Positions 7,022 through 14,475 of a stretch of 22,162 nucleotides of DNA are shown piece after piece (the first letter of the stretch is position 1; the number at the start of each line of letters is the position of its first letter). The position numbers and the translations under genes are program-made. Origin of the DNA: Bacilli bacterium (GTDB lineage: Bacteria; Bacillota_I; Bacilli_A; RF39; UBA660); contig JAAWSW010000014.1 in the NCBI GenBank assembly GCA_022801735.1, positions 1-22,162 of the forward strand. The letters run 5' to 3'. The notes under the pieces were generated by a model. That model was not told the DNA's origin and searched no databases. It worked only from the letters and a program-made list of their open reading frames with translations.

Positions 7022-8164
7022 ATGAAAAGAACAGTGATATTATATGCTTTATTAATACTATACATAATAATCAATTCAATATTTATAGTTCCATCTAAAG
7101 TACCACTTTATAACGAACTTATAAATCCATTGATGTGGATTATTATTTGTGGAATTGCTATTTTTCTAAGTAAAGATAATTCAATTAGAATAAAGGATGA
7201 GAATAATAAAACACAAAGTTTGTTTATAGTAATGGTAATTTATATCATTATTTACTTCTTACTTGGTTTAATTTTTGGTTTTCAAAGAACACCATATGCA
7301 AAAGATATTATGCATATTTTAATGAATTTATGGTCATTTGGAGGTATAATTTTCTTTCAAGAGTTTATTAGATCTTCAATGATAAAATTAGAAAAAAAGA
7401 AAAAATTAAATTTTGTATTAATTGTCATTTTATTTGCGATTGCCAATTTATCATTTAACAATTTTCTTGATAATTTCGCCAATATAAAGAATTTATTTAT
7501 ATTTGTGGTAGCAACTGCAATACCAATTTTTGTAGCCAGTGGAGTTTTAACATATTTATCATATATAGGTGGAGCAAAATTACCAATTATTTATAGACTG
7601 TTTGTAGCGCTTCCAGAATTCATAGTGCCAATCATTCCAAACTTAGATTGGTTTGCTACAGCAGTACTCGGTGTTACATTACCACTTGCAGTATTTGTTT
7701 ACTTAAATTATGTACACTTAAATAAAATTGAAAGACTTTCACGTCGTGAAAGAAAGAAAAATAATCCAGCCATGTATATACCAATATTTGTATTTATTGC
7801 TTTAATAGCAGGATTTGTTGTTGGTATATTCAAATATCAACCTATTGCAGTATTGTCAGGAAGTATGCATCCAACGTTTGATAGAGGAGATGCAGTTGTA
7901 ATAAGAAAATTAACTAATGCTGAAAAAGATCAGTTACAAAAAGATGATGTTATTCAATATGCTAGTGGGAGCAAGTTCGTTGTTCACCGTATAGTTGAGA
8001 TAGACAATGACGAATCTGGAAATAGAATTTTTGTTACAAAAGGGGATAATAATAATGGTATTGACTTGAACCCAGTAACTTATGATCAAGTAGTTGGGAA
8101 AGTTTCTTTCATTATAAAATACATTGGATATCCATCAGTGTGGTTAAGCGGAATGGTATCTTAA
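7022..8164 (+). CDS. sipW: SipW-type (ER-like, Ser/His) signal peptidase I with N-terminal multi-helix domain
   Basis: The C-terminal third is a signal peptidase of the ER/archaeal type. The catalytic motif SGSMHPTF has nucleophile Ser281, a GD follows at 289-290 (FDRGDAV), and His322 in FVVHRIVEI replaces the Lys general base of classical SPase I. KGDNNNGID (340-348) completes the site. Such enzymes cleave TasA-family precursors on the outer membrane face, and two probable substrates lie just upstream. The protein is 380 residues, about twice Bacillus SipW, because residues 1-230 add several membrane helices (about 5-23, 33-50, 66-86, 129-147, 158-178, 210-229); another helix at 250-270 leads into the catalytic domain. 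The ATG follows AGGGG (7011-7015). The next gene lies 26 bp downstream with no terminator, so they are co-transcribed. Confidence 0.92.
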   Translation: MKRTVILYALLILYIIINSIFIVPSKVPLYNELINPLMWIIICGIAIFLSKDNSIRIKDENNKTQSLFIVMVIYIIIYFLLGLIFGFQRTPYAKDIMHILMNLWSFGGIIFFQEFIRSSMIKLEKKKKLNFVLIVILFAIANLSFNNFLDNFANIKNLFIFVVATAIPIFVASGVLTYLSYIGGAKLPIIYRLFVALPEFIVPIIPNLDWFATAVLGVTLPLAVFVYLNYVHLNKIERLSRRERKKNNPAMYIPIFVFIALIAGFVVGIFKYQPIAVLSGSMHPTFDRGDAVVIRKLTNAEKDQLQKDDVIQYASGSKFVVHRIVEIDNDESGNRIFVTKGDNNNGIDLNPVTYDQVVGKVSFIIKYIGYPSVWLSGMVS

Positions 8165-8190
8165 TATAAAGAATAAAAAGGAGAGATAGT

Positions 8191-9279
8191 ATGAAACCAA
8201 AAAATGGGAATAAAATTATTTTAAAACAATGGGTTCAAGTATTTTTGCTTATAATTGTTTTAATTATTATGGCAGGCTCAATTTGGGCTATTGTTAAAAG
8301 TGTAAGTGGAGAAGAAAGTGCTAAAGAAGAATTATATACTTACAATTATAATAGTAATTTAAGTTATAGAGTGGTATTAAAAGATAATCCATTCTTTACT
8401 AATAAAACTTTAGGAATGAATAAACAATATATTGCGTCATTAATTGACCATATTGAAGTAGATACAAAATATAATTTCCAAAGTTCAAAAGACTTAGAGT
8501 ATAACTATACATATGAGATAGTAGCAACTGCCAAGGGAACCTATTCAGAATCAGAAGCAAAATCAACAGAAGTATGGTCTAAAAATTATCCGATTGTACC
8601 ATTAGCAACAAAGACAGGAACTGGAAAAGATATTGCAATTAATCAAACTGTTTCTATTAACTATAATACGTACAATCAAGTTATGACAGACTTTAGAAAT
8701 CAATTTGGATTATCAGTAGATGCTAGTGTTGATGTATCACTTAAAATTAATGTAACTGGTGGACTTCCAGGTAAAGACAAAACATTACAAGAAAGTAATA
8801 CAATGACATTAGAAATACCATTAGTTAAACCTACAATTGAATTAAAACCAAATTATGTTAATAATGGTGGAAAAACAATTTATAAAGAAACACCAGCAGG
8901 TGATATAGACATTAATATTCCATTATTAGTTGTAGGAATAATCATGTTATTATTTACTGTAATAATGCTTAAAAAATTAGGAAGTAGTTTACTTACAACT
9001 ACTAAGAAATCCGAATATGTATTAACCCTTAATAAGATACTTAAAGAATATGGTGACATTATTGCTAAAGCAGAAAATGTTCCAAACTTAACACAATATG
9101 ATGTAGTTCATATCAAAGACTTTACAGACTTAGTAGATATAGAAGAAGAATTACATTCACCAATTATCTATACTGAAATTCGTGAAGATTTAGAATGTTG
9201 GTTTATGATATTTAATGATAAAACAGCATACAAATTTATCCTTAGATATGAAGATTTCGCTCGTTTAATTAGAGATTAA
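8191..9279 (+). CDS. DUF5305 membrane protein of the SipW locus
   Basis: The 362-residue protein has a helix at about 13-35, a large extracytoplasmic beta-rich domain (about 40-240), a second helix at about 241-261 and a cytoplasmic C-terminal domain of about 100 residues. The middle part has the DUF5305 pattern: N-terminal LSYRVVLKDNPFF, then YTYEIVATAKGTY and the later SVDASVDVSLKINVTG. This family is often encoded beside SipW peptidases and TasA-like proteins in Firmicutes and archaea; its role is not established, and export or assembly of the secreted proteins is a reasonable guess. AAGGAGAG (8178-8185) precedes the ATG by 5 nt. It is the second gene of the sipW operon, and a bidirectional terminator follows. 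Confidence 0.82.
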   Translation: MKPKNGNKIILKQWVQVFLLIIVLIIMAGSIWAIVKSVSGEESAKEELYTYNYNSNLSYRVVLKDNPFFTNKTLGMNKQYIASLIDHIEVDTKYNFQSSKDLEYNYTYEIVATAKGTYSESEAKSTEVWSKNYPIVPLATKTGTGKDIAINQTVSINYNTYNQVMTDFRNQFGLSVDASVDVSLKINVTGGLPGKDKTLQESNTMTLEIPLVKPTIELKPNYVNNGGKTIYKETPAGDIDINIPLLVVGIIMLLFTVIMLKKLGSSLLTTTKKSEYVLTLNKILKEYGDIIAKAENVPNLTQYDVVHIKDFTDLVDIEEELHSPIIYTEIREDLECWFMIFNDKTAYKFILRYEDFARLIRD

Positions 9280-9281
9280 TA

Positions 9282-9311
9282 AAAAACGATATATTAATTT
9301 ATATCGTTTTT
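9282..9311. terminator. Bidirectional terminator between the sipW operon and the U32 gene
   Basis: AAAAACGATATA (9282-9293) pairs perfectly with TATATCGTTTTT (9300-9311) around a 6-nt loop. It has A and T runs on both sides, so it can serve both converging genes; it includes the U32 stop codon. Confidence 0.85.
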
Positions 9312-11488
9312 ATTTGTTTAATAATATCTAATACTTCTTTTTCGTTTTCATCAAACAATTCAACGCGAACATTGCAAAGCCCATATTCTTTAAGTTCATT
9401 TAAATAATTAATCAAATTTAACTTTTCATGATGCATAATATGTGTTTTGCAATTTCTAGTAAAAATAGGAAATAATTCATTATATTTATTTTTTAAATAA
9501 TACTTATTTTTCTTACAAAGAGGACAACCATCATTCATAGAAATTAAACAATGATTCATTACCATTAATTCTAAAGTACCATAAACAATAAACTCTATAT
9601 TATTGTTTATCTTTAAAATATCCTTTAATTGTTTCATCGAAAGTTCTGGAGATAAAGTTACTAAAGAAGAGCCAAAACTTTGTAGAGCATCCGCACTATA
9701 ACTATTAACCACATTTAAAAAGTAATCAGTTATGCAATTATTGTTTCTAACATATTTATGAAGACCACCCAATTCTGTAATTAATAGATTTTCATTTTCA
9801 AACTCTGGTAAATTATAATTAGTGCGATTAGTTCTAAAGAAAATATTATCATTTTTATATTTTAAATATAAATTGTAATCATCAATATAAATATTATTAA
9901 CTCCACATTTTAAAACTGCTTTAAGTTGCTTTTCATTACGAACTAAAATATTAATTTTAAAATCATTATTACACAAATTATTAATAGGTTTAATTACAAA
10001 ATTGGAGACTGACTTATTAATCTTAGTTCTAGCCAAAATAAGTTCATCAACCAACTGCCTACGTAATTCATTTAATTCCCTTAAAGAAATAAACAAATTA
10101 TCATCAAGTTTGATATCGATTATATTAACCTCAAAAATAGTATCCCCAAGTTTAGATAATTGTTTAATAATATTATCCTTAGTAGTAGGGGAGTTTATTG
10201 CTTTTTCTGACTTACTTCCAGAAACACTAATAGAATGACTACCATCATCAATAGTAACCACAATATTTTTATTTAAATATGCTTCAACTGTATAATTAAT
10301 TTTTATTTTTCTTAAAGGATAATTATTTAATCTTTCCATAAGAAGATAATCAGTAGTCTTTAAAACAACATCAGTACCCTTAATCGATAATTTATTATCC
10401 AAATAAACAACTTCTCCTTTAGAAGCTTTATTAATAAGTAACCCCTTAGAATTATATAATTTATTCACGATAAGCCCTTTACCATTCTTTTGAAATCTAA
10501 TTCCATCATTTTGAGATAAATCATCATTAAGTTTAATCATAATTTTTTTATCACACTTAATAACTTCACCAATAGGGACACCAATATGATTAGGACTATC
10601 AATATTCATTAAATCAAAATTTTTATTTTTAAATAAATGTCCAGAAGTAAATTTTCGATTAAATAATTTTTTCAAATCCCTTTCAGAACTATTAGTACAA
10701 CCATTATCAATCAATTCGCGATACATTTTAGTAATAAAAGAAACATAAGCAGGACTTTTCATACGTCCTTCAATTTTTAAACTTTGAATATTACTATCTA
10801 AAATTTTATCAAAATGAGAAGAAGTATTAAGTTCTTTAGGGCTAAGTAAATATGAACCCTTAGTTTTTAAAACATTACCATTTCTAATTAATGTATAAGG
10901 TAATCTACATGGACCAGCACATTCGCCTCGATTACCACTTCTACCACCATTTAAACTACTAAATAAACAGCACCCACTATAACATATACATAAAGCCCCA
11001 TGTATAAAAACCTCTTTCTCAATATCCGTTTTTAAATTATTAATTTCATCTAAAGAAAGTTCACGTGCGAGAACAACCCTAGAAACACCCAAATCTTTAT
11101 ACAATTTTAAAACCTCATCATTACAATTATTAGTTTGCGTAGAAGCGTGTATTTCTAAGTCAGGGATATTTTCCCTAACCAACTTAATCATCCCAATATC
11201 CTGCATAATAATTGCATCGACACCATTTAAATAAAGAAATTTAACATAATTAATAAACTCCAATACTTCATCTTCATAAATGATAGTATTAACAGTAATA
11301 TACACCTTAACACTAAATAAATGAGCATAATTAATTGCTTCAATTATTTCATCATTATTAAAATTATCTGCAAATTTACGTGCCCCAAAATTATTTCCAC
11401 CAATATATATAGCATCCGCACCATTATTAACTGCTGCTCTTAAAGCCTCCATATTTCCAGCGGGGCATAGTAGTTCAGGTTTTTTCAT
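9299..11488 (-). CDS. Large peptidase U32 family protein (RlhA/collagenase-like)
   Basis: Residues 1-250 form the U32 core: ELLCPAGNMEALRAAV (5-20), a TIM-barrel-like series including HASTQ (114-118), and the cluster-binding region FIHGALCICYSGCC (161-174) with GGRSGNRGECAGPCR (181-195). The hallmark EGRMKSP is at 240-246. The conserved Cys (167/169, 173/174, 190, 194) fit iron-sulfur ligands. Residues of about 380-490 resemble DUF3656. The C-terminal part repeats a barrel-like element and carries more Cys (647, 655, 658, 680). Some relatives hydroxylate 23S rRNA (RlhA) and others are reported as collagenases; which applies here cannot be told, but rRNA or tRNA modification is the more likely housekeeping role. 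The start is preceded by GGTGAT, and a -10 lies just upstream. At 729 residues it is near the length of long U32 proteins. Confidence 0.9.
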   Translation of the reverse strand: MKKPELLCPAGNMEALRAAVNNGADAIYIGGNNFGARKFADNFNNDEIIEAINYAHLFSVKVYITVNTIIYEDEVLEFINYVKFLYLNGVDAIIMQDIGMIKLVRENIPDLEIHASTQTNNCNDEVLKLYKDLGVSRVVLARELSLDEINNLKTDIEKEVFIHGALCICYSGCCLFSSLNGGRSGNRGECAGPCRLPYTLIRNGNVLKTKGSYLLSPKELNTSSHFDKILDSNIQSLKIEGRMKSPAYVSFITKMYRELIDNGCTNSSERDLKKLFNRKFTSGHLFKNKNFDLMNIDSPNHIGVPIGEVIKCDKKIMIKLNDDLSQNDGIRFQKNGKGLIVNKLYNSKGLLINKASKGEVVYLDNKLSIKGTDVVLKTTDYLLMERLNNYPLRKIKINYTVEAYLNKNIVVTIDDGSHSISVSGSKSEKAINSPTTKDNIIKQLSKLGDTIFEVNIIDIKLDDNLFISLRELNELRRQLVDELILARTKINKSVSNFVIKPINNLCNNDFKINILVRNEKQLKAVLKCGVNNIYIDDYNLYLKYKNDNIFFRTNRTNYNLPEFENENLLITELGGLHKYVRNNNCITDYFLNVVNSYSADALQSFGSSLVTLSPELSMKQLKDILKINNNIEFIVYGTLELMVMNHCLISMNDGCPLCKKNKYYLKNKYNELFPIFTRNCKTHIMHHEKLNLINYLNELKEYGLCNVRVELFDENEKEVLDIIKQIKTI

Positions 11489-11503
11489 AAAATCACCAAT
11501 ATA

Positions 11504-11532
11504 ATTATAGACTATTTATAAAAATAAATAAA
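11504..11532 (-). promoter_or_regulatory. Promoter of the U32 gene
   Basis: On the minus strand TATAAT occupies 11509-11504, with a weak -35 TTTATT at 11532-11527 (17-bp spacer). The predicted start, near 11497, falls on the GGTGAT ribosome binding site, leaving a leader of about 9 nt. Confidence 0.5.
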
Positions 11533-11539
11533 GTTTAAC

Positions 11540-11569
11540 TTGAAGAAAATAAAGTATATATGTTATTAT
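11540..11569 (+). promoter_or_regulatory. Promoter of the RNHCP gene
   Basis: TTGAAG (11540-11545), an 18-bp spacer and TATTAT (11564-11569) with TGT directly before it. It is back-to-back with the U32 promoter. The predicted leader is only about 11 nt. Confidence 0.55.
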
Positions 11570-11586
11570 AAAAATGGTGATGAAAA

Positions 11587-11910
11587 ATGGAGGCAAAACA
11601 ATTTACTATGAAAGATGAACATTTTATATGTGAAGTTTGTAATGAAGATGTGAATCCATTAGGTTATACAGCCAGAGATCACTGTCCAAAATGTTTATCA
11701 TCAAAACATGTAGATATAAATCCAGGTGATAGAAGAGAATCATGCCATGGAATATTAAAACCAATTGCGATTGAAAATTTTAAAAATACATATAAAATAA
11801 TATATAAGTGCCAAAAATGCAGCACTATAAAGAAAAACATCATGGCTAAAGATGATAATATGGATTTGATAATAGATATTATGAGCAATCCAGTAAGCAT
11901 AAATCATTAA
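11587..11910 (+). CDS. RNHCP domain zinc-binding protein
   Basis: The 107-residue protein covers the RNHCP domain from end to end. It has Cys15-x2-Cys18, the name-giving motif as R30-D31-H32-C33-P34 with Cys36, then HVDINPGDR (41-49), Cys53, and a second Cys75-x2-Cys78 pair. It ends in NIMAKDDN, close to the family's N-x-x-x-x-DDN tail. Four Cys pairs or triads suggest one or two zinc sites, probably with nucleic acid as partner; the family has no proven function. Asp replaces the usual Asn of RNHCP. The start follows a weak GGTGA (11576-11580). No terminator separates it from the next gene, which has its own -10. Confidence 0.85.
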   Translation: MEAKQFTMKDEHFICEVCNEDVNPLGYTARDHCPKCLSSKHVDINPGDRRESCHGILKPIAIENFKNTYKIIYKCQKCSTIKKNIMAKDDNMDLIIDIMSNPVSINH

Positions 11911-11930
11911 TACAAATTACGTATTAGTCA

Positions 11931-11958
11931 TTTACATAAATATTAGAAGTGGTATAAT
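11931..11958 (+). promoter_or_regulatory. Promoter of the membrane-anchored protein gene at 11979
   Basis: TTTACA (11931-11936), a 16-bp spacer and TATAAT (11953-11958). The predicted start, near 11965, coincides with the first base of the ribosome binding site AAGGAGG (11965-11971). Confidence 0.6.
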
Positions 11959-11978
11959 AATGATAAGGAGGCATGGCT

Positions 11979-12689
11979 ATGAATGCAAAGAAATCAAATA
12001 AAAATAGAAATATCATAATAGGTACAGTAGTTGGAGTAGTATTACTAATTATAGGTTTTATAGGTTATATCGTAATAGGAGATTTAAAACAAGAGGATAT
12101 CCTAAGAAATGAAATAAAAATTATATCTGAAAAAGATGTAACAAAAGATAGATATAATAATCCTATAAAAACTAAAGAAGATTATGCCGTAGTAGAAAAA
12201 GCGATTAAAGAATATTTAGACGACTATGCAGTTACATTACAAAATGTAATGAAAATCATTGAAGACAAAACAATAATAAATATGTTAACTGCAGATAACT
12301 ATCAAAAAGATGGTCCAGACTTTAAAACAAGTAAAGAATTCTTAACAAATACTAAAAAAACATTAAGTGAAGGATTAACAAAACTATCAAATATGACCAG
12401 TACTGAAACAGTCATGAAAAATATTGAAGATAAAAAACTAGACAAATATTATAACGATCTATATAAAGAATTAATGCTTAATGGAATTGCCGAAAAAGAT
12501 TTCGAAACAGCAAAACAATATTTACAAACAGCAGGCAATCAAATGAATAATCTTTTAAATGTTGAAGAGCAAGTAATAGATTTATTAATTGCCAATAAAG
12601 GTAAATGGAAAATTGAAAACGGAAAAATAGTATTCCAAGAAACTGCTACATTAAATAAATATAACGAACTATGTAATAAATTAGGATAA
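11979..12689 (+). CDS. Membrane-anchored protein of unknown function
   Basis: I prefer ATG 11979 over the in-frame ATG at 11973: AAGGAGG (11965-11971) is 7 nt from the former but only 1 nt from the latter. The 236-residue product has a basic start (NAKKSNKNRN), one hydrophobic helix (about 12-34) and an extracellular, mostly helical, charged region of about 200 residues without Cys until one near the end. The single uncleaved helix and following helices suggest an N-in/C-out anchor. A late stretch, KGKWKIENGKIVFQ, looks like a short beta hairpin. I do not recognise a family. It sits between the RNHCP gene and a convergent dehydrogenase, so the context gives no clear clue. Confidence 0.8.
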   Translation: MNAKKSNKNRNIIIGTVVGVVLLIIGFIGYIVIGDLKQEDILRNEIKIISEKDVTKDRYNNPIKTKEDYAVVEKAIKEYLDDYAVTLQNVMKIIEDKTIINMLTADNYQKDGPDFKTSKEFLTNTKKTLSEGLTKLSNMTSTETVMKNIEDKKLDKYYNDLYKELMLNGIAEKDFETAKQYLQTAGNQMNNLLNVEEQVIDLLIANKGKWKIENGKIVFQETATLNKYNELCNKLG

Positions 12690-12693
12690 CAAC

Positions 12694-12719
12694 AACAGTG
12701 ATTAATTCACTGTTTTTTT
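12694..12719 (+). terminator. Terminator after the membrane-anchored protein gene
   Basis: AACAGTGA (12694-12701) pairs with TCACTGTT (12707-12714) around TTAAT and is followed by a T run. The convergent dehydrogenase stop lies within the T run. Confidence 0.85.
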
Positions 12720-13656
12720 ACCCTTTAAACTGTCCACCATTAACATGTATTACTTGGCCTGTTGTATACGAAGAATCATCACTGGCTAAATAAACATATG
12801 CAGGTGCAATTTCATAAGGATTTGCCATTCTTTTCATATCAGAATCAGAACCTAAAGTAGGAATTTTATTCGGTTCCCAACACGCTGGTTGTAAAGGAGT
12901 CCAAAATACCCCAGGTGAAATTGCATTAACTCTAATCCCTTTAGTTGCAAGATTAGTAGATAAGGCTCTAGTAAATCCAACAATAGCGCCCTTACTTGTA
13001 ACATAGTCAATAAGTTCTGGCTCACCATAAAAAGTAGTTATAGAAGTAGTGTTAATTATAGATCCACTTTCCATATAAGGTAGAGCAGCCTTAGTTAAAT
13101 AAAACATAGAATAAATATTAGACTTTAAAGTAAAATCAAATTGTTCATTAGAAATATCATCCAACTTTTTTTGCTGATATTGAACTCCAGCATTATTAAC
13201 TAATATATCAATTTTCCCAAAAGTATTAACTACTTGATTTACAACATTTTCACTAAAACAAGGTTCCTTTAAATCACCAGATATAAGTAAACAAGGTCTT
13301 CCCAATGCCTCAATATACTTTCTAGTATATTCAGCATCTTCATGTTCATTTAAATAAACAATAACAACATTTGCGCCTTCCTTTGCAAAATGAACTGCAA
13401 CAGATCTACCAATACCAGAATCACCACCAGTAATAATTGCTACCTTATCTTTTAGTTTATTACTACCAATATAATTGGGATTATCAAAAATAGGTAGGGG
13501 AGTCATCATATATTCCATCCCTGGTTGAATATTTTGATGTTGACTAGGCGCACCAACCATAAAATTTTCACACTTAGTTCCAATTCCATATTCATTAATA
13601 TTTGTCAAACCATAATTACCATTTGTACATGATTTGCATCCAAACTTATCATTCAT
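12718..13656 (-). CDS. Short-chain dehydrogenase/reductase, general stress protein 39-like
   Basis: A classical SDR: the NAD(P)-binding TGGDSGIG (76-83), NNAG (154-157), and the catalytic triad Ser205 (TTSIT), Tyr218 and Lys222 (YVTSK), then SPG at 247-249. The region APSQHQNIQPGMEYMM to about 65 is the N-terminal collar seen in the Bacillus YdaD/YhdF group of about 290 residues, whose substrates are mostly unknown. Here about 35 further residues with Cys7, Cys10 and Cys29 precede it, giving 312. The ATG follows AAAGGAAAGGA (minus strand) at 9 nt spacing. It is divergent from rubrerythrin with overlapping promoter elements, suggesting a shared stress role. The reaction (alcohol or aldehyde/ketone reduction) is inferred from the family. 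Confidence 0.9.
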   Translation of the reverse strand: MNDKFGCKSCTNGNYGLTNINEYGIGTKCENFMVGAPSQHQNIQPGMEYMMTPLPIFDNPNYIGSNKLKDKVAIITGGDSGIGRSVAVHFAKEGANVVIVYLNEHEDAEYTRKYIEALGRPCLLISGDLKEPCFSENVVNQVVNTFGKIDILVNNAGVQYQQKKLDDISNEQFDFTLKSNIYSMFYLTKAALPYMESGSIINTTSITTFYGEPELIDYVTSKGAIVGFTRALSTNLATKGIRVNAISPGVFWTPLQPACWEPNKIPTLGSDSDMKRMANPYEIAPAYVYLASDDSSYTTGQVIHVNGGQFKG

Positions 13657-13740
13657 AAAATCATATCCTTTCCTTTAATTTTATTGCTTTATTCATATTT
13701 TTTTCATTTAAATCATCTTTAATAAATAAATATTTTATGT

Positions 13741-13746
13741 TATAAT
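13741..13746 (+). promoter_or_regulatory. -10 element of the rubrerythrin promoter
   Basis: TATAAT at 13741-13746 is preceded by TGT (13738-13740), an extended -10. The -35 region (13718-13723, TTTAAT) is weak. The predicted leader is about 53 nt. Confidence 0.6.
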
Positions 13747-13769
13747 AAAAACGTAGTAATTATTAACAA
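13742..13769 (-). promoter_or_regulatory. Candidate divergent promoter of the dehydrogenase gene
   Basis: On the minus strand TTGTTA (13769-13764), a 16-bp spacer and TATTAT (13747-13742). Its -10 uses almost the same bases as the rubrerythrin -10, so the two polymerases could not bind together. Confidence 0.4.
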
Positions 13770-13778
13770 TATTAATAA
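13760..13778. other. 7-5-7 inverted repeat between rubrerythrin and the dehydrogenase
   Basis: TTATTAA (13760-13766) and TTAATAA (13772-13778) are perfect inverted arms with a 5-bp centre. They lie in the rubrerythrin leader and overlap the candidate -35 of the divergent gene, as an operator would. It does not match the 7-1-7 PerR box. AT richness makes a chance repeat possible. Confidence 0.35.
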
Positions 13779-13805
13779 CTTACTGAAAAAGAAGGAGAGA
13801 TTTAC

Positions 13806-14360
13806 ATGGAATTAAAAGGAAGTAAAACAGAAACCAATTTATTAACTGCATTTGCAGGTGAAAGCCAAGCAAGAAATAAATATACATACTTTGCATCTAC
13901 TGCAAAAAGTGAAGGGTATGAGCAAATTGCTGCTATATTCCAAGAAACAGCAAACAACGAAAAAGAACACGCTAAAATGTGGTTAAAACTATTATTTGGT
14001 GGAGATATTAAAGATAGTTTAAAAGTAGATACTAAAGAAGCTTTAAAAATGGCTGCTGAAGGAGAAAACTACGAATGGACTGATATGTATGCAGATTTTG
14101 CAAAAACTGCTAAAGAAGAAGGATTTGACCATATCGCATACTTATTTGAAGAAGTAGGAAAAATTGAAAAAGAACATGAAGCAAGATATTTAAAACTATT
14201 AGAATCAGTAAAAGAAGAAAAAGTATTCAAAAGTGAAGCACCAAAAATGTGGGTTTGCCGTAACTGTGGACATGTACACTATGGTGAAGAAGCACCTGCA
14301 GTATGTCCAGTATGTGCTCACCCAAAAGCATATTTTGAATTAAGAGCAGAAAATTATTAA
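13806..14360 (+). CDS. rbr: Rubrerythrin
   Basis: Rubrerythrin reduces hydrogen peroxide in the cytoplasm of anaerobes, using electrons passed through its rubredoxin domain. The ferritin-like domain has Glu19 (AGESQARNKY), Glu52-x2-His55 (EKEH) and Glu121-x2-His124 (EKEH), the di-iron ligands. The C-terminal rubredoxin domain has Cys151-x2-Cys154 and Cys167-x2-Cys170. At 184 residues it is the standard size, with all ligands present. AAGGAGAG (13792-13799) precedes the ATG by 6 nt. It is monocistronic, with a strong GAAA-loop terminator, and divergent from an SDR gene; a 7-bp inverted repeat in its leader is a possible operator. Confidence 0.97.
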   Translation: MELKGSKTETNLLTAFAGESQARNKYTYFASTAKSEGYEQIAAIFQETANNEKEHAKMWLKLLFGGDIKDSLKVDTKEALKMAAEGENYEWTDMYADFAKTAKEEGFDHIAYLFEEVGKIEKEHEARYLKLLESVKEEKVFKSEAPKMWVCRNCGHVHYGEEAPAVCPVCAHPKAYFELRAENY

Positions 14361-14361
14361 G

Positions 14362-14386
14362 AAAAACACTGAAAAGTGTTTTTTTA
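14362..14386 (+). terminator. Rubrerythrin terminator
   Basis: AAAAACACT (14362-14370) pairs with AGTGTTTTT (14375-14383) around a GAAA tetraloop, followed by more T. Confidence 0.9.
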
Positions 14387-14450
14387 TAATAAAAAAGAAT
14401 GAATTTGATAAGTGGGGATAATAGAATAAAAAATATAAATATTATAGTAT

Positions 14451-14475
14451 AAAAAAAACACCAAAAGGTGTTTTT
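14451..14475 (-). terminator. Terminator of the FemAB-type gene
   Basis: AAAAACACC (14454-14462) and GGTGTTTTT (14467-14475) pair around AAAA. On the minus strand the run of A at 14451-14458 becomes the T tract. The stretch between this and the rubrerythrin terminator holds no gene that I can see. Confidence 0.85.

Noticed and set aside
13741..13778. A PerR box before rubrerythrin
   Set aside because: TTATAAT is present at the -10, but the second half ATTATAA at 1-bp spacing is missing; only the unrelated 7-5-7 repeat remains.
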